DNA of 64,000 nucleotides from Enterococcus alishanensis. Its GTDB lineage: Bacteria; Bacillota; Bacilli; Lactobacillales; Enterococcaceae. The notes under the pieces are model-generated. The model ran no database searches and was not told the origin of the DNA. It worked only from the letters and a program-made list of their open reading frames with translations. The translations under genes and the position numbers were made by a program. Shown here piece after piece: positions 44,428-53,531 of this stretch (position 1 is the first letter of the stretch; each line of letters starts with the position of its first letter). The stretch spans positions 1-64,000 of the forward strand of contig NZ_JAHUZB010000007.1 of assembly GCF_019218635.1 (NCBI RefSeq), read 5' to 3'.

Positions 44428-44673
44428 ATGAAAACAAAAATTCTCACCTCTCTTTGTTACACTGAATTGGTTTATCAACGAATCAATAAGAAGCTACAAT
44501 TGCAGTTAACACCTCCTGAAATCGAAACTTTCATCTATCAAACAATTGCCAAACCAGATAGTATTATCGAGAAAAAAGGTAAAAATTTTTATATATCAAA
44601 TTCGACTTTGAAAGTCAGAGTAACAGTGAACTCACATAATTATCGGGTGATTACCGCAGATAAATTATTGTAG
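44428..44673 (+). CDS. DUF3781 family protein
   Basis: An 81-aa protein with GAAAGGA before the ATG. LCYTELVYQRINKKL, PEIETFIYQTI, KKGKNFYISNS and a final VNSHNYRVITADKL match the DUF3781 pattern from memory. Function unknown. It lies 68 bp after ceo on the same strand. Confidence 0.75.
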   Translation: MKTKILTSLCYTELVYQRINKKLQLQLTPPEIETFIYQTIAKPDSIIEKKGKNFYISNSTLKVRVTVNSHNYRVITADKLL

Positions 44674-44702
44674 ACTGCCCATCCTTCAATAGAGTATCAA
44701 AG

Positions 44703-44733
44703 CAAAAAAAAGAAAGCATTGCTGCTTACTTTT
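44703..44733 (-). terminator. Terminator of the LUD-domain gene
   Basis: AAGTAAGCA/TGCTTTCTT hairpin around GCAA, eight T on the minus strand. Confidence 0.7.
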
Positions 44734-45375
44734 TTAAAGTCCAACTTCTTCTAGAATTAAATAAATAGTGATTCTACCCTTTTGCCATGAGCGTCTAGTC
44801 ACAGCAACTGTATTACAAATACATTCTTCTTGCAGACAGTCTCCGCAGATGCCCTTTTTAGCACAAGGCGTATTTTTCAAATCCCAACGATGGGCATTCA
44901 TCGGCGAAGTTTGTCCTCGTACCATTTTAATCGTCGTTTCCAAGTCACCATAAACTTTATTGATACCGACAAAAGCCAACACTTTATCTGGACCATAAGT
45001 AATGGCCGCCACGCGGTTGCCGACATTATCGACATTCACTAAATGACCATCTTCAGAGATACCATTGATACTGGTCAAAAAAACATCCGCCGTTAGCGCT
45101 TGTTTCATTATTTGATGCCGTTCAGTTAAATTCTTGGCTTTTTCACGATCAATCATTGTTTGTCCCCGTTTATAAAGTGCATCAAAAATACCTGATTGGA
45201 CTAATGTTTGCGATCCACCAAAAGCAACAGTTTTATTTAATGGAATCATCTCTAAGGCTTTTTCTTTGGCCTCAGCTAATGTCTGACAAATTTCCACATC
45301 AAAATTTCTACGGGACAACTTCTTACTTAAATTTTCAGCAGCAACTTGGTAAAAATGAATTTTATATGGCTCCAT
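44734..45375 (-). CDS. LUD-domain protein
   Basis: A 213-aa protein of the LUD (lactate utilisation, LutC-like) family. VAFGGSQTLVQSGIFDALY, FLTSINGISEDGHLVNVDNVGN and VAAITYGPDKVLAFVG are family segments. Near the end four Cys (CAKKGICGDC, then CICN) suggest a metal site. AAGGAG precedes the ATG. It is a single gene, not next to lutA/lutB, so a role in lactate oxidation is unproven. Confidence 0.8.
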   Translation of the reverse strand: MEPYKIHFYQVAAENLSKKLSRRNFDVEICQTLAEAKEKALEMIPLNKTVAFGGSQTLVQSGIFDALYKRGQTMIDREKAKNLTERHQIMKQALTADVFLTSINGISEDGHLVNVDNVGNRVAAITYGPDKVLAFVGINKVYGDLETTIKMVRGQTSPMNAHRWDLKNTPCAKKGICGDCLQEECICNTVAVTRRSWQKGRITIYLILEEVGL

Positions 45376-45429
45376 TGATCTCGCTCCTTTTTAACTTTAT
45401 TGTCCGTTAAAAATAAGCATTTGACAAGC

Positions 45430-46284
45430 CTAAATAAAGCCTGTGATAATGCTACCTACCACAATCAAAACTAGACCAGCAATAGTGAAACGAAATTCTC
45501 GCGGCGATTTTTTCTCCTTCAATATCAACATGCCGCCTAAAGTTGCGACAATCACATTTAATTGTGTGAACACAAAAGCCGTCGCTACACCATTTTCTTG
45601 GGCAGAAAAGATATAAATTAAAGCTGAAATGGCAAAAACAATACCGACAATCGTCGTCAGCCAACTTTTTTTCTCAGTAATCACTTGACGGTCATGAGTC
45701 AGCACATAAATCAATGCCCCTAAAAAGACCCCCAACATTTGTGGAAAGAAAATTGATAAACCAGAAGCGTCTACCATTTTAGGTAACGCACTGTAGACCC
45801 AGTAACCGATACTAGTTGGTAACAATACCATGATGCCTTTAATGACTTGACTGTTACCTGATTTATTATCATTAATCGAAGTTAAATAAGCACCAATAAT
45901 TAACAAAATCAGTGCACCGACACCAATTAATTTATTGGTTGTTCCTGGCCATTCACCAAATGCTAAAACACCAATCACGGAAGTTCCGATTAGTTGAAAA
46001 CCTGTCGTAATCGGCATCGTTTCAGATACGCCCATAATTTCAAAAGAACGATATTGTCCCGTTTGACCGATGACCCAAAAAGCGCCTGAGGCTAAACTAA
46101 TCAAGAAAACTGGCCAAGAAATACTACTAGTTGAAAAAGCAAAATGAACTACCAACCCAACAATTAAAGAACCAATTCCTGTTCCTAAAATTTGATTGGT
46201 TCGTTCTCCGCCAATTTTTCCAATTAAGATTGGCATAATTCCCCAACCTAATGCAGGAAGTAACGCGATAAAAATTCCCATCAT
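45430..46284 (-). CDS. glcU: Glucose uptake protein GlcU-like
   Basis: A 284-aa membrane protein with ten helices of the GRP/DMT transporter family. ALLPALGWGIMPIL at the N-terminus and FQLIGTSVIGVLAFGEW match GlcU of Bacillus and Staphylococcus, a non-PTS glucose permease. AGGAGG precedes two adjacent ATG codons. It lies nine bp after the glucose dehydrogenase gene, as in Bacillus, so both act in uptake and direct oxidation of glucose to gluconate. Confidence 0.85.
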   Translation of the reverse strand: MMGIFIALLPALGWGIMPILIGKIGGERTNQILGTGIGSLIVGLVVHFAFSTSSISWPVFLISLASGAFWVIGQTGQYRSFEIMGVSETMPITTGFQLIGTSVIGVLAFGEWPGTTNKLIGVGALILLIIGAYLTSINDNKSGNSQVIKGIMVLLPTSIGYWVYSALPKMVDASGLSIFFPQMLGVFLGALIYVLTHDRQVITEKKSWLTTIVGIVFAISALIYIFSAQENGVATAFVFTQLNVIVATLGGMLILKEKKSPREFRFTIAGLVLIVVGSIITGFI

Positions 46285-46293
46285 TATTTCCTC

Positions 46294-47109
<816 letters not shown>

Positions 47110-47260
47110 TTATTTCCAAATAAGTGTACCGCCTTTCACTTCTATTAGGAAAATAGAAGGTTTCATCATTTTTTTCTTAAATAGACAGTTTTTGATTGGT
47201 CTTAAACAAATCCTAGAGAAATTATTCTTTTCCTAAACATCTTCACAGCTTCTTCCTAAT

Positions 47261-47284
47261 TATTCTGATAAAGGTCTCAGAATA
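47261..47284. promoter_or_regulatory. Inverted repeat between gdh and the VanZ-like gene
   Basis: TATTCTGA and TCAGAATA are perfect inverted repeats eight bases apart. They lie about 60 bp before the VanZ-like gene, upstream of a TATACT box, and could be an operator. No regulator gene is adjacent. Confidence 0.4.
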
Positions 47285-47346
47285 TTTCCGGTTACTAAAG
47301 ATTCCTCACCTATACTGAGCTTAGTTACAAAACAGGAGGTGAAATC

Positions 47347-47895
47347 ATGGATGTTGCTATTTATATGGGCGTCTGGGGTACTTATTTAATTCTTGAAAGA
47401 AAACGAATCAATCTCCACTATTTTATTTGGAGCCTGTTGCTTATTTTTTATTTGATTGCAGCCATCGGCTATTTAGTCGGATTTCCAGATTTGACAGAAT
47501 GGACCGAAATGTGGAAAATCAATCAGTCAATCTTTCACCCGAATTTTAATTTGATCCCGTTTCAAAAGATCATTGATGGTTCCACGCTACTGAATATTTT
47601 ATTTTTTATACCATTAGGTGTTGCTTTACCAGTTATGTGGCCACAATTCAAACGTCTTCCTAATACTTTGCTATATGGTTTCCTTTTTTCATTAACGATT
47701 GAGATAAGTCAGATGTTTACTTTCAGCCGAATTACTGATGTCAATGACTTGATGATGAATACCCTAGGAACATTAATTGGTTGGTTAATTGTACATTATT
47801 TATTCCATTGGCAAGCTTATGCTGATGGTCAACGAATGAATCGAGACTATATTATTTATCCAGCTATTGTCATGTTTTGTTGTTTCTTAATTTAG
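47347..47895 (+). CDS. VanZ-family membrane protein
   Basis: A 182-aa protein with four or five membrane helices and the VanZ-like pattern: NLIPFQ, LLNILFFIPLGVALP, LTIEISQMF and DVNDLMMNTLGTLIGWL. CAGGAGGTG precedes the ATG. VanZ from the vancomycin cluster gives low teicoplanin resistance, but chromosomal relatives are mostly of unknown function. No van genes are present here. Confidence 0.85.
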   Translation: MDVAIYMGVWGTYLILERKRINLHYFIWSLLLIFYLIAAIGYLVGFPDLTEWTEMWKINQSIFHPNFNLIPFQKIIDGSTLLNILFFIPLGVALPVMWPQFKRLPNTLLYGFLFSLTIEISQMFTFSRITDVNDLMMNTLGTLIGWLIVHYLFHWQAYADGQRMNRDYIIYPAIVMFCCFLI

Positions 47896-47959
47896 TTGGA
47901 AAATTAAACTTGAATGGTTTTTTATAAATATACTTTGAATGATAGAAAGGATGATTATT

Positions 47960-48259
47960 ATGACGGAACAAAGAAAATCACTTTATTTTATTGAAGAAAC
48001 AGAAAGAATCGAAGGCGCTTATGTGGAGATTAACACTCTTTATGTGATAGATAATGAATCAAAAGCCAAAGAAATTTATCAAACATTATTGACTCAAGAG
48101 AAGAAATTTCTCGGTTTACTCTTAAGTGAATACGTTGTTGAAGCCGACGATCATTTTTTTAATCGTATTTTAAAAGCTTGGCGTGATTTGCCGGCAGAAT
48201 TTTATCGCCGTATGAAAGTCATTACTTATCAAGCCGTTTTAGAGTATCAACCGATTTAA
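47960..48259 (+). CDS. Small hypothetical protein
   Basis: A 99-aa soluble protein I do not recognise. ATG 47960 has GAAAGGATGATT upstream; an earlier ATG at 47939 has no site. It begins MTEQRKSLYFIEETERIEGA and has mixed helix and strand with several aromatic residues, no signal peptide. It lies 64 bp after the VanZ-like gene and before a terminator, so it may be cotranscribed. Confidence 0.65.
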   Translation: MTEQRKSLYFIEETERIEGAYVEINTLYVIDNESKAKEIYQTLLTQEKKFLGLLLSEYVVEADDHFFNRILKAWRDLPAEFYRRMKVITYQAVLEYQPI

Positions 48260-48265
48260 AAATAA

Positions 48266-48301
48266 AAAATGCCCAATCTGACAATTCAGATTGGGCATTT
48301 A
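48266..48301. terminator. Bidirectional terminator
   Basis: AAATGCCCAATCTG/CAGATTGGGCATTT perfect stem with A- and T-tracts on both sides, between converging genes. Confidence 0.9.
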
Positions 48302-48302
48302 T

Positions 48303-49139
48303 TTATGCTAATTGTAGTTTCTCAAAAGCCTGCGCCACACCATGTTCATCATTTGAAACTGTCAAATGACTAGCTTTTGCTAAAATTGTTGGATGACTAT
48401 TAGCCATGGCAAAGCTCATATCAGCAGCTTCGATCATTTCTAAATCATTCAAGCTATCACCAATTGCGACCGTCATAGGATTATGAAATTGATAATGTTG
48501 TGTAATTTTTGTAAAGGCCAAGGCTTTTGAAACGTCCCCAGCAATAATTTCTATATTGTCCTCTGCTGATTCTGTTGCGTTGATGCCTTCAATTTGATTC
48601 AATTTTTTCATCGCGGCTTGTTTTAAAGAAATACTTGGTAAATAAACGAAAAATTTATAAACTTTCATTTGTTTATTTTGGTAAATTTCATTAATACTTT
48701 CAAAAATGGTTCCTTTGCTAGTATTTTCATATTTCAATAAATATTTCAAACTGTTTTCAGGGAAATCAGCTGCATTTTGTTGATACAATTCGGTTGCCTT
48801 TTTTACATAATCAGCGCATTCATACTTTTTCTCATTAGTATAAACTTTGAGCGGAAAGTCAGCAATCACTTGATGAATCGCTTGTACGTCTGCTTGCGAA
48901 ATTTCGCGATCGTACAATAGTTCTCCTTTATCATAAGCAACGGCTCCATTTAAAGCCACCATCGGCATCTCTAAATTAACGGTTTGCAATAATCTTTGAA
49001 TATCACCTAGTTCTCTTCCCGAACAAATAAACGGAAATACATCTTCTGACACTTGGCTAATCGCGGCAGCATTTTCCTGACTAATCTTTTGTGACGAGTT
49101 CAACAACGTTCCATCTAAATCAATTCCAACAATTTTCAA
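48303..49139 (-). CDS. Cof-type HAD phosphatase
   Basis: A 278-aa haloacid dehalogenase phosphatase of the Cof/YidA class. The TTG start at 49139 follows AAAGGAG and gives KIVGIDLDGTLLN at the N-terminus; the longer frame has no such site. Motif II is in FICSGR, the C2 cap occupies about residues 85-190, and motif III is AIGDSLNDLEMI. Such enzymes dephosphorylate sugar phosphates or flavins. Monocistronic. Confidence 0.85.
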   Translation of the reverse strand: MKIVGIDLDGTLLNSSQKISQENAAAISQVSEDVFPFICSGRELGDIQRLLQTVNLEMPMVALNGAVAYDKGELLYDREISQADVQAIHQVIADFPLKVYTNEKKYECADYVKKATELYQQNAADFPENSLKYLLKYENTSKGTIFESINEIYQNKQMKVYKFFVYLPSISLKQAAMKKLNQIEGINATESAEDNIEIIAGDVSKALAFTKITQHYQFHNPMTVAIGDSLNDLEMIEAADMSFAMANSHPTILAKASHLTVSNDEHGVAQAFEKLQLA

Positions 49140-49283
49140 GCAAATTTCTCCTTTGTTTTCATAATTGTTACCCATAGTGTAGCATAAATCCACGAAAATT
49201 AAATGTAAATTGACTGATATCAGCCTTTAGTCGGAAGATTTCTCGATTTAGTCTGTTATACTTTTACAAAGGAGGCTAACAAA

Positions 49284-49712
49284 ATGAAAAAGAATATGTT
49301 ATTAGGGCTACTTTTTACTGTTGGTTTATTTCTGACAGGCTGTTCGGCAACAATCGTCAATGAGACAGTCGATTCAGATACGCAAAAAAATCTTGCTATT
49401 GCTACTAAACAAGACACTGGTGTGGGGAATTTTCAATTGTTGACAGATACCATTACAACTGAAGATAATCAGCTGACTTTTCGTAGCCAAGACATTGATG
49501 AGCAAAAAACAACTTATGTTTATGTCGCCAATCACCAAGTCTTTTCGCAAAAAATTAAGAATAATAAAATTTATGCTTTAGATATTGAAGGCTTAAGAGA
49601 AGCTCATCAAATCAACTATTCACCTAAAGTCCAATTTGTACAGTACAAAGAAGACAAAGAAAATGACGATATCAGTATGTTTAAACAAGCTCGTTACAAA
49701 GTAAAAGAATAA
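49284..49712 (+). CDS. Hypothetical lipoprotein
   Basis: A 142-aa predicted lipoprotein: basic start MKKN, hydrophobic core, lipobox FLTGC near residue 20. AAAGGAGG precedes the ATG. The mature part is polar with no recognised domain. A terminator follows directly. Confidence 0.75.
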   Translation: MKKNMLLGLLFTVGLFLTGCSATIVNETVDSDTQKNLAIATKQDTGVGNFQLLTDTITTEDNQLTFRSQDIDEQKTTYVYVANHQVFSQKIKNNKIYALDIEGLREAHQINYSPKVQFVQYKEDKENDDISMFKQARYKVKE

Positions 49713-49746
49713 AAAATCGCGACCTACTTCAAGGTCGCGATTTTTT
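49711..49746. terminator. Bidirectional terminator
   Basis: AAAATCGCGACCT/AGGTCGCGATTTT perfect stem with A6 and T6 flanks between converging genes. Confidence 0.9.
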
Positions 49747-50374
49747 AATTTGCCTGACTAATTTCAATCAACGCTGCTCGAGCTTTTTCCGGATTTTTTT
49801 CGATAATTCCTTCATATACTTGATTATGCAAAACAATCGTATCCTGAAAAGCATCAATTTTTAAGATTTGACTACTTAATAACGTGATCAAATCTGGATA
49901 TATTTCGTTATACCATTTAAGTAAAAAAGGATTTCCCGACAATTCCACCATTTGCAAATGAAAAGCCAAATCACTCAAAATATATTTTGAGAACTCCCCT
50001 TCCTCTAAATGTTTATTCCGTTCAAATAATTTTTCCTTCAAAATAATCAACCGTTCAGCCGGTAAATCTGCGGCTGCTGCTAATTCGGCGGCTTGAATCT
50101 CTAACATGGTTTTCACTGTCATTAAATTTTCATCCGTATATTCAGTCGTTAACTGGCGGCTTTTTACATAAGTTCCTGAACCTTGTTTGACTTCCAGCAC
50201 ACCAGAATAAACTAAGATCTTGACCGCTTCCCGCAAAGTAGAACGACCGACTTTTAACATTTCAACGAGTTGGGGTTCAGTGGGCATCTTTGCTCCAATA
50301 GCTAAATCATTTTCTGCGATATAATTCAATAAAGCTTCAATCGTTTCGTTCACAAGATTTCTTTGATTTTTCAT
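49745..50374 (-). CDS. GntR-family regulator (FadR subfamily)
   Basis: A 209-aa regulator. The N-terminal winged helix (KMPTEPQLVEMLKVGRSTLR, about residues 23-42, then QGSGTYV) is GntR; the all-helical C-terminal FCD domain puts it in the FadR branch. ATG 50374 has TTGGAGG upstream. It is divergent from the GATase/MFS genes, and three related palindromes lie in the shared intergenic DNA, so it probably represses both directions. Ligand unknown, likely a small organic acid. Confidence 0.85.
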   Translation of the reverse strand: MKNQRNLVNETIEALLNYIAENDLAIGAKMPTEPQLVEMLKVGRSTLREAVKILVYSGVLEVKQGSGTYVKSRQLTTEYTDENLMTVKTMLEIQAAELAAAADLPAERLIILKEKLFERNKHLEEGEFSKYILSDLAFHLQMVELSGNPFLLKWYNEIYPDLITLLSSQILKIDAFQDTIVLHNQVYEGIIEKNPEKARAALIEISQAN

Positions 50375-50387
50375 GGCGGCCTCCAAT

Positions 50388-50402
50388 ATTCATCAGATGT
50401 TT
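50388..50402. promoter_or_regulatory. GntR operator candidate near its own gene
   Basis: ATTCATCAGATGTTT, matching 12 of 15 positions of the perfect palindrome at 50505-50519, 14 bases before the gntR start. Confidence 0.6.
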
Positions 50403-50467
50403 TCTATTTACATTTAGTTATAATACAAAATTCAGTAAAATACAACTAAATTATCGTGATTTCCCTC

Positions 50468-50519
50468 TTGACTTCCACGAAAATAAATCATATGATGTTT
50501 TTAAATTCATCAGATGAAT
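50468..50519 (+). promoter_or_regulatory. Promoter of the GATase/MFS operon with two GntR sites
   Basis: TTGACT (50468-50473) and TATGAT (50491-50496) are 17 bases apart. ATCATATGAT covers the -10 box, and the perfect 15-bp palindrome ATTCATCAGATGAAT (50505-50519) covers the start region. Strong repression by the divergent GntR protein is inferred. Confidence 0.75.
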
Positions 50520-50538
50520 TAACTGGAGGAAATTATTA

Positions 50539-51201
50539 ATGCGGATAAATGTTCTACAACACACCCCAAATGAAGGACCCGGATCAATCCAATCTTGGTC
50601 ACAAAAACATCATCATCAAATGTTTATTTATCATCCCTATCAATATAATATATTGCCAAGTGCTGCAGAAACCGATCTTTTAATTATTTTAGGCGGCCCC
50701 ATGAGTCCCAACGATTCCACTGAATGGATTTTGCGAGAGCGAGAATTAATTGCTCAGCTATTAGAAAATGAAACTCCAATTTTTGGGGCTTGTTTCGGTG
50801 CTCAGCAAATTGCTAAAACCTTGGGATATCAAATTACTAAAGGGCCCAAAGAAGTTGGTTTTGCTCCAGTCTATTTAAAATCTAAAACGATTCCTCATTT
50901 ACCAGCTGAATTGTTGGCTCTTCATTGGCATGAAGAAACTTTTGAAATTCCAGCAGGTGCTGATTTACTTTTTTCTAGTGACTTATTGGAAAATCAAGGT
51001 TTTGTTATGAATCATCGTGTGATTGGTTTACAATTTCACTTTGAACCACAGGCAGATGATTTAAGAGAGATCGTCATCAATGACGGCAACTATACGAAAG
51101 ATAATCTTTTAAACCAAACAGCAGAAGATATTTTGAAAACTCCTGTCCCGATTGAAAATAAAGCAGTGATGTTTCAATTATTAGATTATATTACAGAGTG
51201 A
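50539..51201 (+). CDS. Class I glutamine amidotransferase-like protein
   Basis: A 220-aa GATase-fold protein with nucleophile Cys in FGACFGAQQIA, ILGGPMSPN and catalytic His/Glu in LQFHFEP. This is the stand-alone GMP-synthase-like group, whose substrates include gamma-glutamyl compounds. GGAGG precedes the ATG. It is followed 11 bp later by an MFS exporter under the same GntR-controlled promoter. Confidence 0.85.
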   Translation: MRINVLQHTPNEGPGSIQSWSQKHHHQMFIYHPYQYNILPSAAETDLLIILGGPMSPNDSTEWILRERELIAQLLENETPIFGACFGAQQIAKTLGYQITKGPKEVGFAPVYLKSKTIPHLPAELLALHWHEETFEIPAGADLLFSSDLLENQGFVMNHRVIGLQFHFEPQADDLREIVINDGNYTKDNLLNQTAEDILKTPVPIENKAVMFQLLDYITE

Positions 51202-51211
51202 GGCGAAGATT

Positions 51212-52363
51212 TTGAATTATAAAAAATATACTTATTTATTAGCTACCGGACATTTATTTGCAGACTTTACTCAAGGAGCGGTAGCGGCACTTTTGCCTTT
51301 TTTAATCGCGGAACATCATTATGCTTATGCAGTGGCAGCTGGTTTGATTTTTGCTATGAATTTAGTTTCTTCGATTATTCAGCCATTGTTTGGTTTTTTA
51401 TCGGATAAATACCGGACGACCTGGATTTTGCCGGTTGCTGTTTTATTGGTGGGCATCGGTTTTAGTTTATTAGGGATTGCGAATTCCTATAATGCCTTAA
51501 TTTTTTGGGTAACTATTTGTGGGATCGGGATTGCCGCTTATCATCCTGATGCAGCAAAATTAACAAACACTCTTTCCTTAACTAAAAAAGGACAAGGCAT
51601 GAGTATTTTTACTTTTGGAGGAAATATTGGTTTTGCCATTGGTCCAATTACAGCGACAGCTTTAGTCAATCTTTGGGGCATTCGCGGTGTTTTAGTAGTA
51701 TTAATTCCAACAGCAATTTTAACTCTTATCTTCACCTTAACTTTACCGAAATTAAATCGTATTGCCGAAGAATTTACTTTTTCAGGAAGTGTTAGTACAG
51801 AACCAAAAGAAAAAGATGATTGGAAAATGTTTGGTGTTTTGACAGTTGTTTTGATTGGGCGTTCGATTGCTTTTTATGGCTTAAATACTTTTCTAGCTTT
51901 ATACTGGGTCAACACTTTACAACAAAGTACTTCTAGCGGTAGTTTTGCATTGAGTTTGATGTTCATTGTCGGCGCGACTGGCACATTAATCGGTGGACGC
52001 TTGGCTGATTATTACGGGCATAAAAAAATTATTGTCTGGAGTTTTTTAGCAGTTCCTCTACTACTGTTTGCTTTAGGCATGACTAGAAATGTCGCGCTGG
52101 CCTTTATTTTAGTTGTTCCCATCGGTTTATTACTATTTATTCCTTACAGTTCCATGGTCATTCTAGGACAAAAATACTTGCCAAATAAAATGGGCCTAGC
52201 TTCCGGTGTAACCTTAGGACTAGCTGTCAGTGTCGGTGGGATCACTTCACCAATACTTGGAAAAATTGCTGATGTTTCCAGTTTATCAATGGTTATTTTT
52301 GTCTTAGCAGCAGTGATGATCCCAGCAGTTATTTGTTCCTTCCTATTAAAAGATAAAAAATAA
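51212..52363 (+). CDS. MFS transporter, fosmidomycin-resistance-like (Fsr)
   Basis: A 383-aa transporter with twelve helices. GHLFADFTQGAVAALLPFL at the start, FGFLSDKYRTTW and GIGIAAYHPDAAKL are hallmarks of the Fsr group. It starts with TTG after GAGGCGAAG. Drug export is possible, but the operon with a GATase and GntR control suggests a natural small-molecule substrate. Confidence 0.85.
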   Translation: MNYKKYTYLLATGHLFADFTQGAVAALLPFLIAEHHYAYAVAAGLIFAMNLVSSIIQPLFGFLSDKYRTTWILPVAVLLVGIGFSLLGIANSYNALIFWVTICGIGIAAYHPDAAKLTNTLSLTKKGQGMSIFTFGGNIGFAIGPITATALVNLWGIRGVLVVLIPTAILTLIFTLTLPKLNRIAEEFTFSGSVSTEPKEKDDWKMFGVLTVVLIGRSIAFYGLNTFLALYWVNTLQQSTSSGSFALSLMFIVGATGTLIGGRLADYYGHKKIIVWSFLAVPLLLFALGMTRNVALAFILVVPIGLLLFIPYSSMVILGQKYLPNKMGLASGVTLGLAVSVGGITSPILGKIADVSSLSMVIFVLAAVMIPAVICSFLLKDKK

Positions 52364-52367
52364 TTTC

Positions 52368-52397
52368 AACAACTCATTGATTTGAGTTGTTTTTTTG
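52368..52397 (+). terminator. Terminator of the GATase/MFS operon
   Basis: AACAACTCA/TGAGTTGTT hairpin followed by seven T. Confidence 0.8.
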
Positions 52398-52405
52398 GGT
52401 GACAC

Positions 52406-52549
52406 ATGAATAAACAATCATATATTTTAGAGGATACAAATGAAAATAAAGTTTTACTGGAAAACACAAAAAGCCAGCGCCAGTTTAAAAATGCTCATGG
52501 ACTTTCTTGGTTACTTTCACTTAATCAACAAAGTTTCTTTTTGATGTAA
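52406..52549 (+). pseudogene. Possible N-terminal remnant of a metallo-beta-lactamase-fold hydrolase
   Basis: A 47-codon frame whose middle reads KVLLENTKSQRQFKNAHGLS, then SFFLM and stop. VENT...HGLS...FLFD is the usual beginning of one group of MBL-fold hydrolases, so this looks like the first 45 residues with the metal-binding part gone. No ribosome binding site is evident. The resemblance is short. Confidence 0.35.
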
Positions 52550-52588
52550 AAAAAACCACTTTAGCAGATTTCTGACTAAAGTGGTTTT
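52547..52588 (-). terminator. Terminator of the Fpg-like gene
   Basis: AAAACCACTTTAG/CTAAAGTGGTTTT 13-bp stem with eight T on the minus strand. Confidence 0.9.
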
Positions 52589-52590
52589 AA

Positions 52591-53412
52591 TTATTTTTGA
52601 CAGCCTTCACAATAGTAAACAGTTCCACCTAAAAAGCTGACTTTTTGAATCTCGTTACCACAACGGGGACACGGATTTTTCCAAGTTTTGCTGGAAAGAA
52701 TTGTTTGGTAGCCACCAGGTTGTCCATAAAAATCTTTTTCCATATTCCGACCTCCCTGTGTCACCATTTTTGCCAAAACCGTTTTCATACTTTGATACAA
52801 TTCAGTGATATCTTCAGGAGATAATGTATTCAGCTTCCGCTTAGGTAATAACTTTGCCGTAAAAAAGATATCATGGAGACTGCCATTGCCAAGTCCTGGA
52901 ATCCGTTGTTCAGTTCCCATGAAACCTTTTAAACTAATAGTTAGCTTGGTTTCAGCTACTAATTTTTGAAAGTATGCCTGATTGAAATCTTCACTCAGTG
53001 GACTGGGTTTTTCTACCGCCACTTGAAAATATTCGTTTCCTGGCAGTGCCTCATTTTGCAACATCATAGCGCCATACATACTAACTGAGCAAGCTAAAAT
53101 ATAACCATCAGAAAAAGTGAGGGAAAATTGATACTTTTTCGGTAATTTTTCTCCTGCTGATAGCCAATAAAAATTCAAGCCTTCACTAAAAGACAAACGA
53201 CAATCTGCTAATTCCAATAAAACATAATTGCCAACACTGGAAACTTGTTCAACCTTCTTACCCACAAGCCACAAATCATAAGTCTCTTCTTCTGTCGAAA
53301 AAAAAGCAAAACGATGGGGCGAGTTACCAAAGGATACCTGACTAATGGTTTTGCCCACTAGTTCTTTTTTCATTTGTTGCGACAAAACTTGTGCTTCTGC
53401 GATTTCAATCAT
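52591..53412 (-). CDS. Atypical Fpg/Nei-family DNA glycosylase
   Basis: A 273-aa protein with the Fpg/MutM layout: N-terminal beta domain, helix-two-turn-helix (QRIPGLGNGSLHDIFFTAKL, about residues 168-187) and C-terminal zinc finger with CPRC and CEGC. Canonical Fpg proteins start M-P-E-L, where Pro becomes the catalytic N-terminal amine. This one starts MIEIAEAQ: the Glu is kept but Pro is Ile. Either the chemistry differs or it mainly binds DNA. It is distinct from housekeeping MutM. Monocistronic. Confidence 0.8.
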   Translation of the reverse strand: MIEIAEAQVLSQQMKKELVGKTISQVSFGNSPHRFAFFSTEEETYDLWLVGKKVEQVSSVGNYVLLELADCRLSFSEGLNFYWLSAGEKLPKKYQFSLTFSDGYILACSVSMYGAMMLQNEALPGNEYFQVAVEKPSPLSEDFNQAYFQKLVAETKLTISLKGFMGTEQRIPGLGNGSLHDIFFTAKLLPKRKLNTLSPEDITELYQSMKTVLAKMVTQGGRNMEKDFYGQPGGYQTILSSKTWKNPCPRCGNEIQKVSFLGGTVYYCEGCQK

Positions 53413-53456
53413 TGCTTCACTTCCTTTTTCCTTTAATCATACCATCTTTATAAAAC

Positions 53457-53526
53457 ACAAAAAACCCGCGAATGATCTTCTCACCCCTTTAAACTTTTTA
53501 GGATGAAAAATCCTCATTCACGAGTT
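53457..53526 (-). terminator. Terminator of the P-type ATPase gene
   Basis: A long stem pairs AACCCGCGAATGA with TCATTCACGAGTT (G-U pairs on the minus strand) and encloses an AGGAT/ATCCT hairpin. Six T follow on the minus strand. Confidence 0.65.
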
Positions 53527-53531
53527 ATCAA

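Noticed and set aside
47347-47895. Part of a vancomycin-resistance cluster
   Set aside because: VanZ-like genes are widespread alone; no vanA/H/X/R/S genes are nearby.
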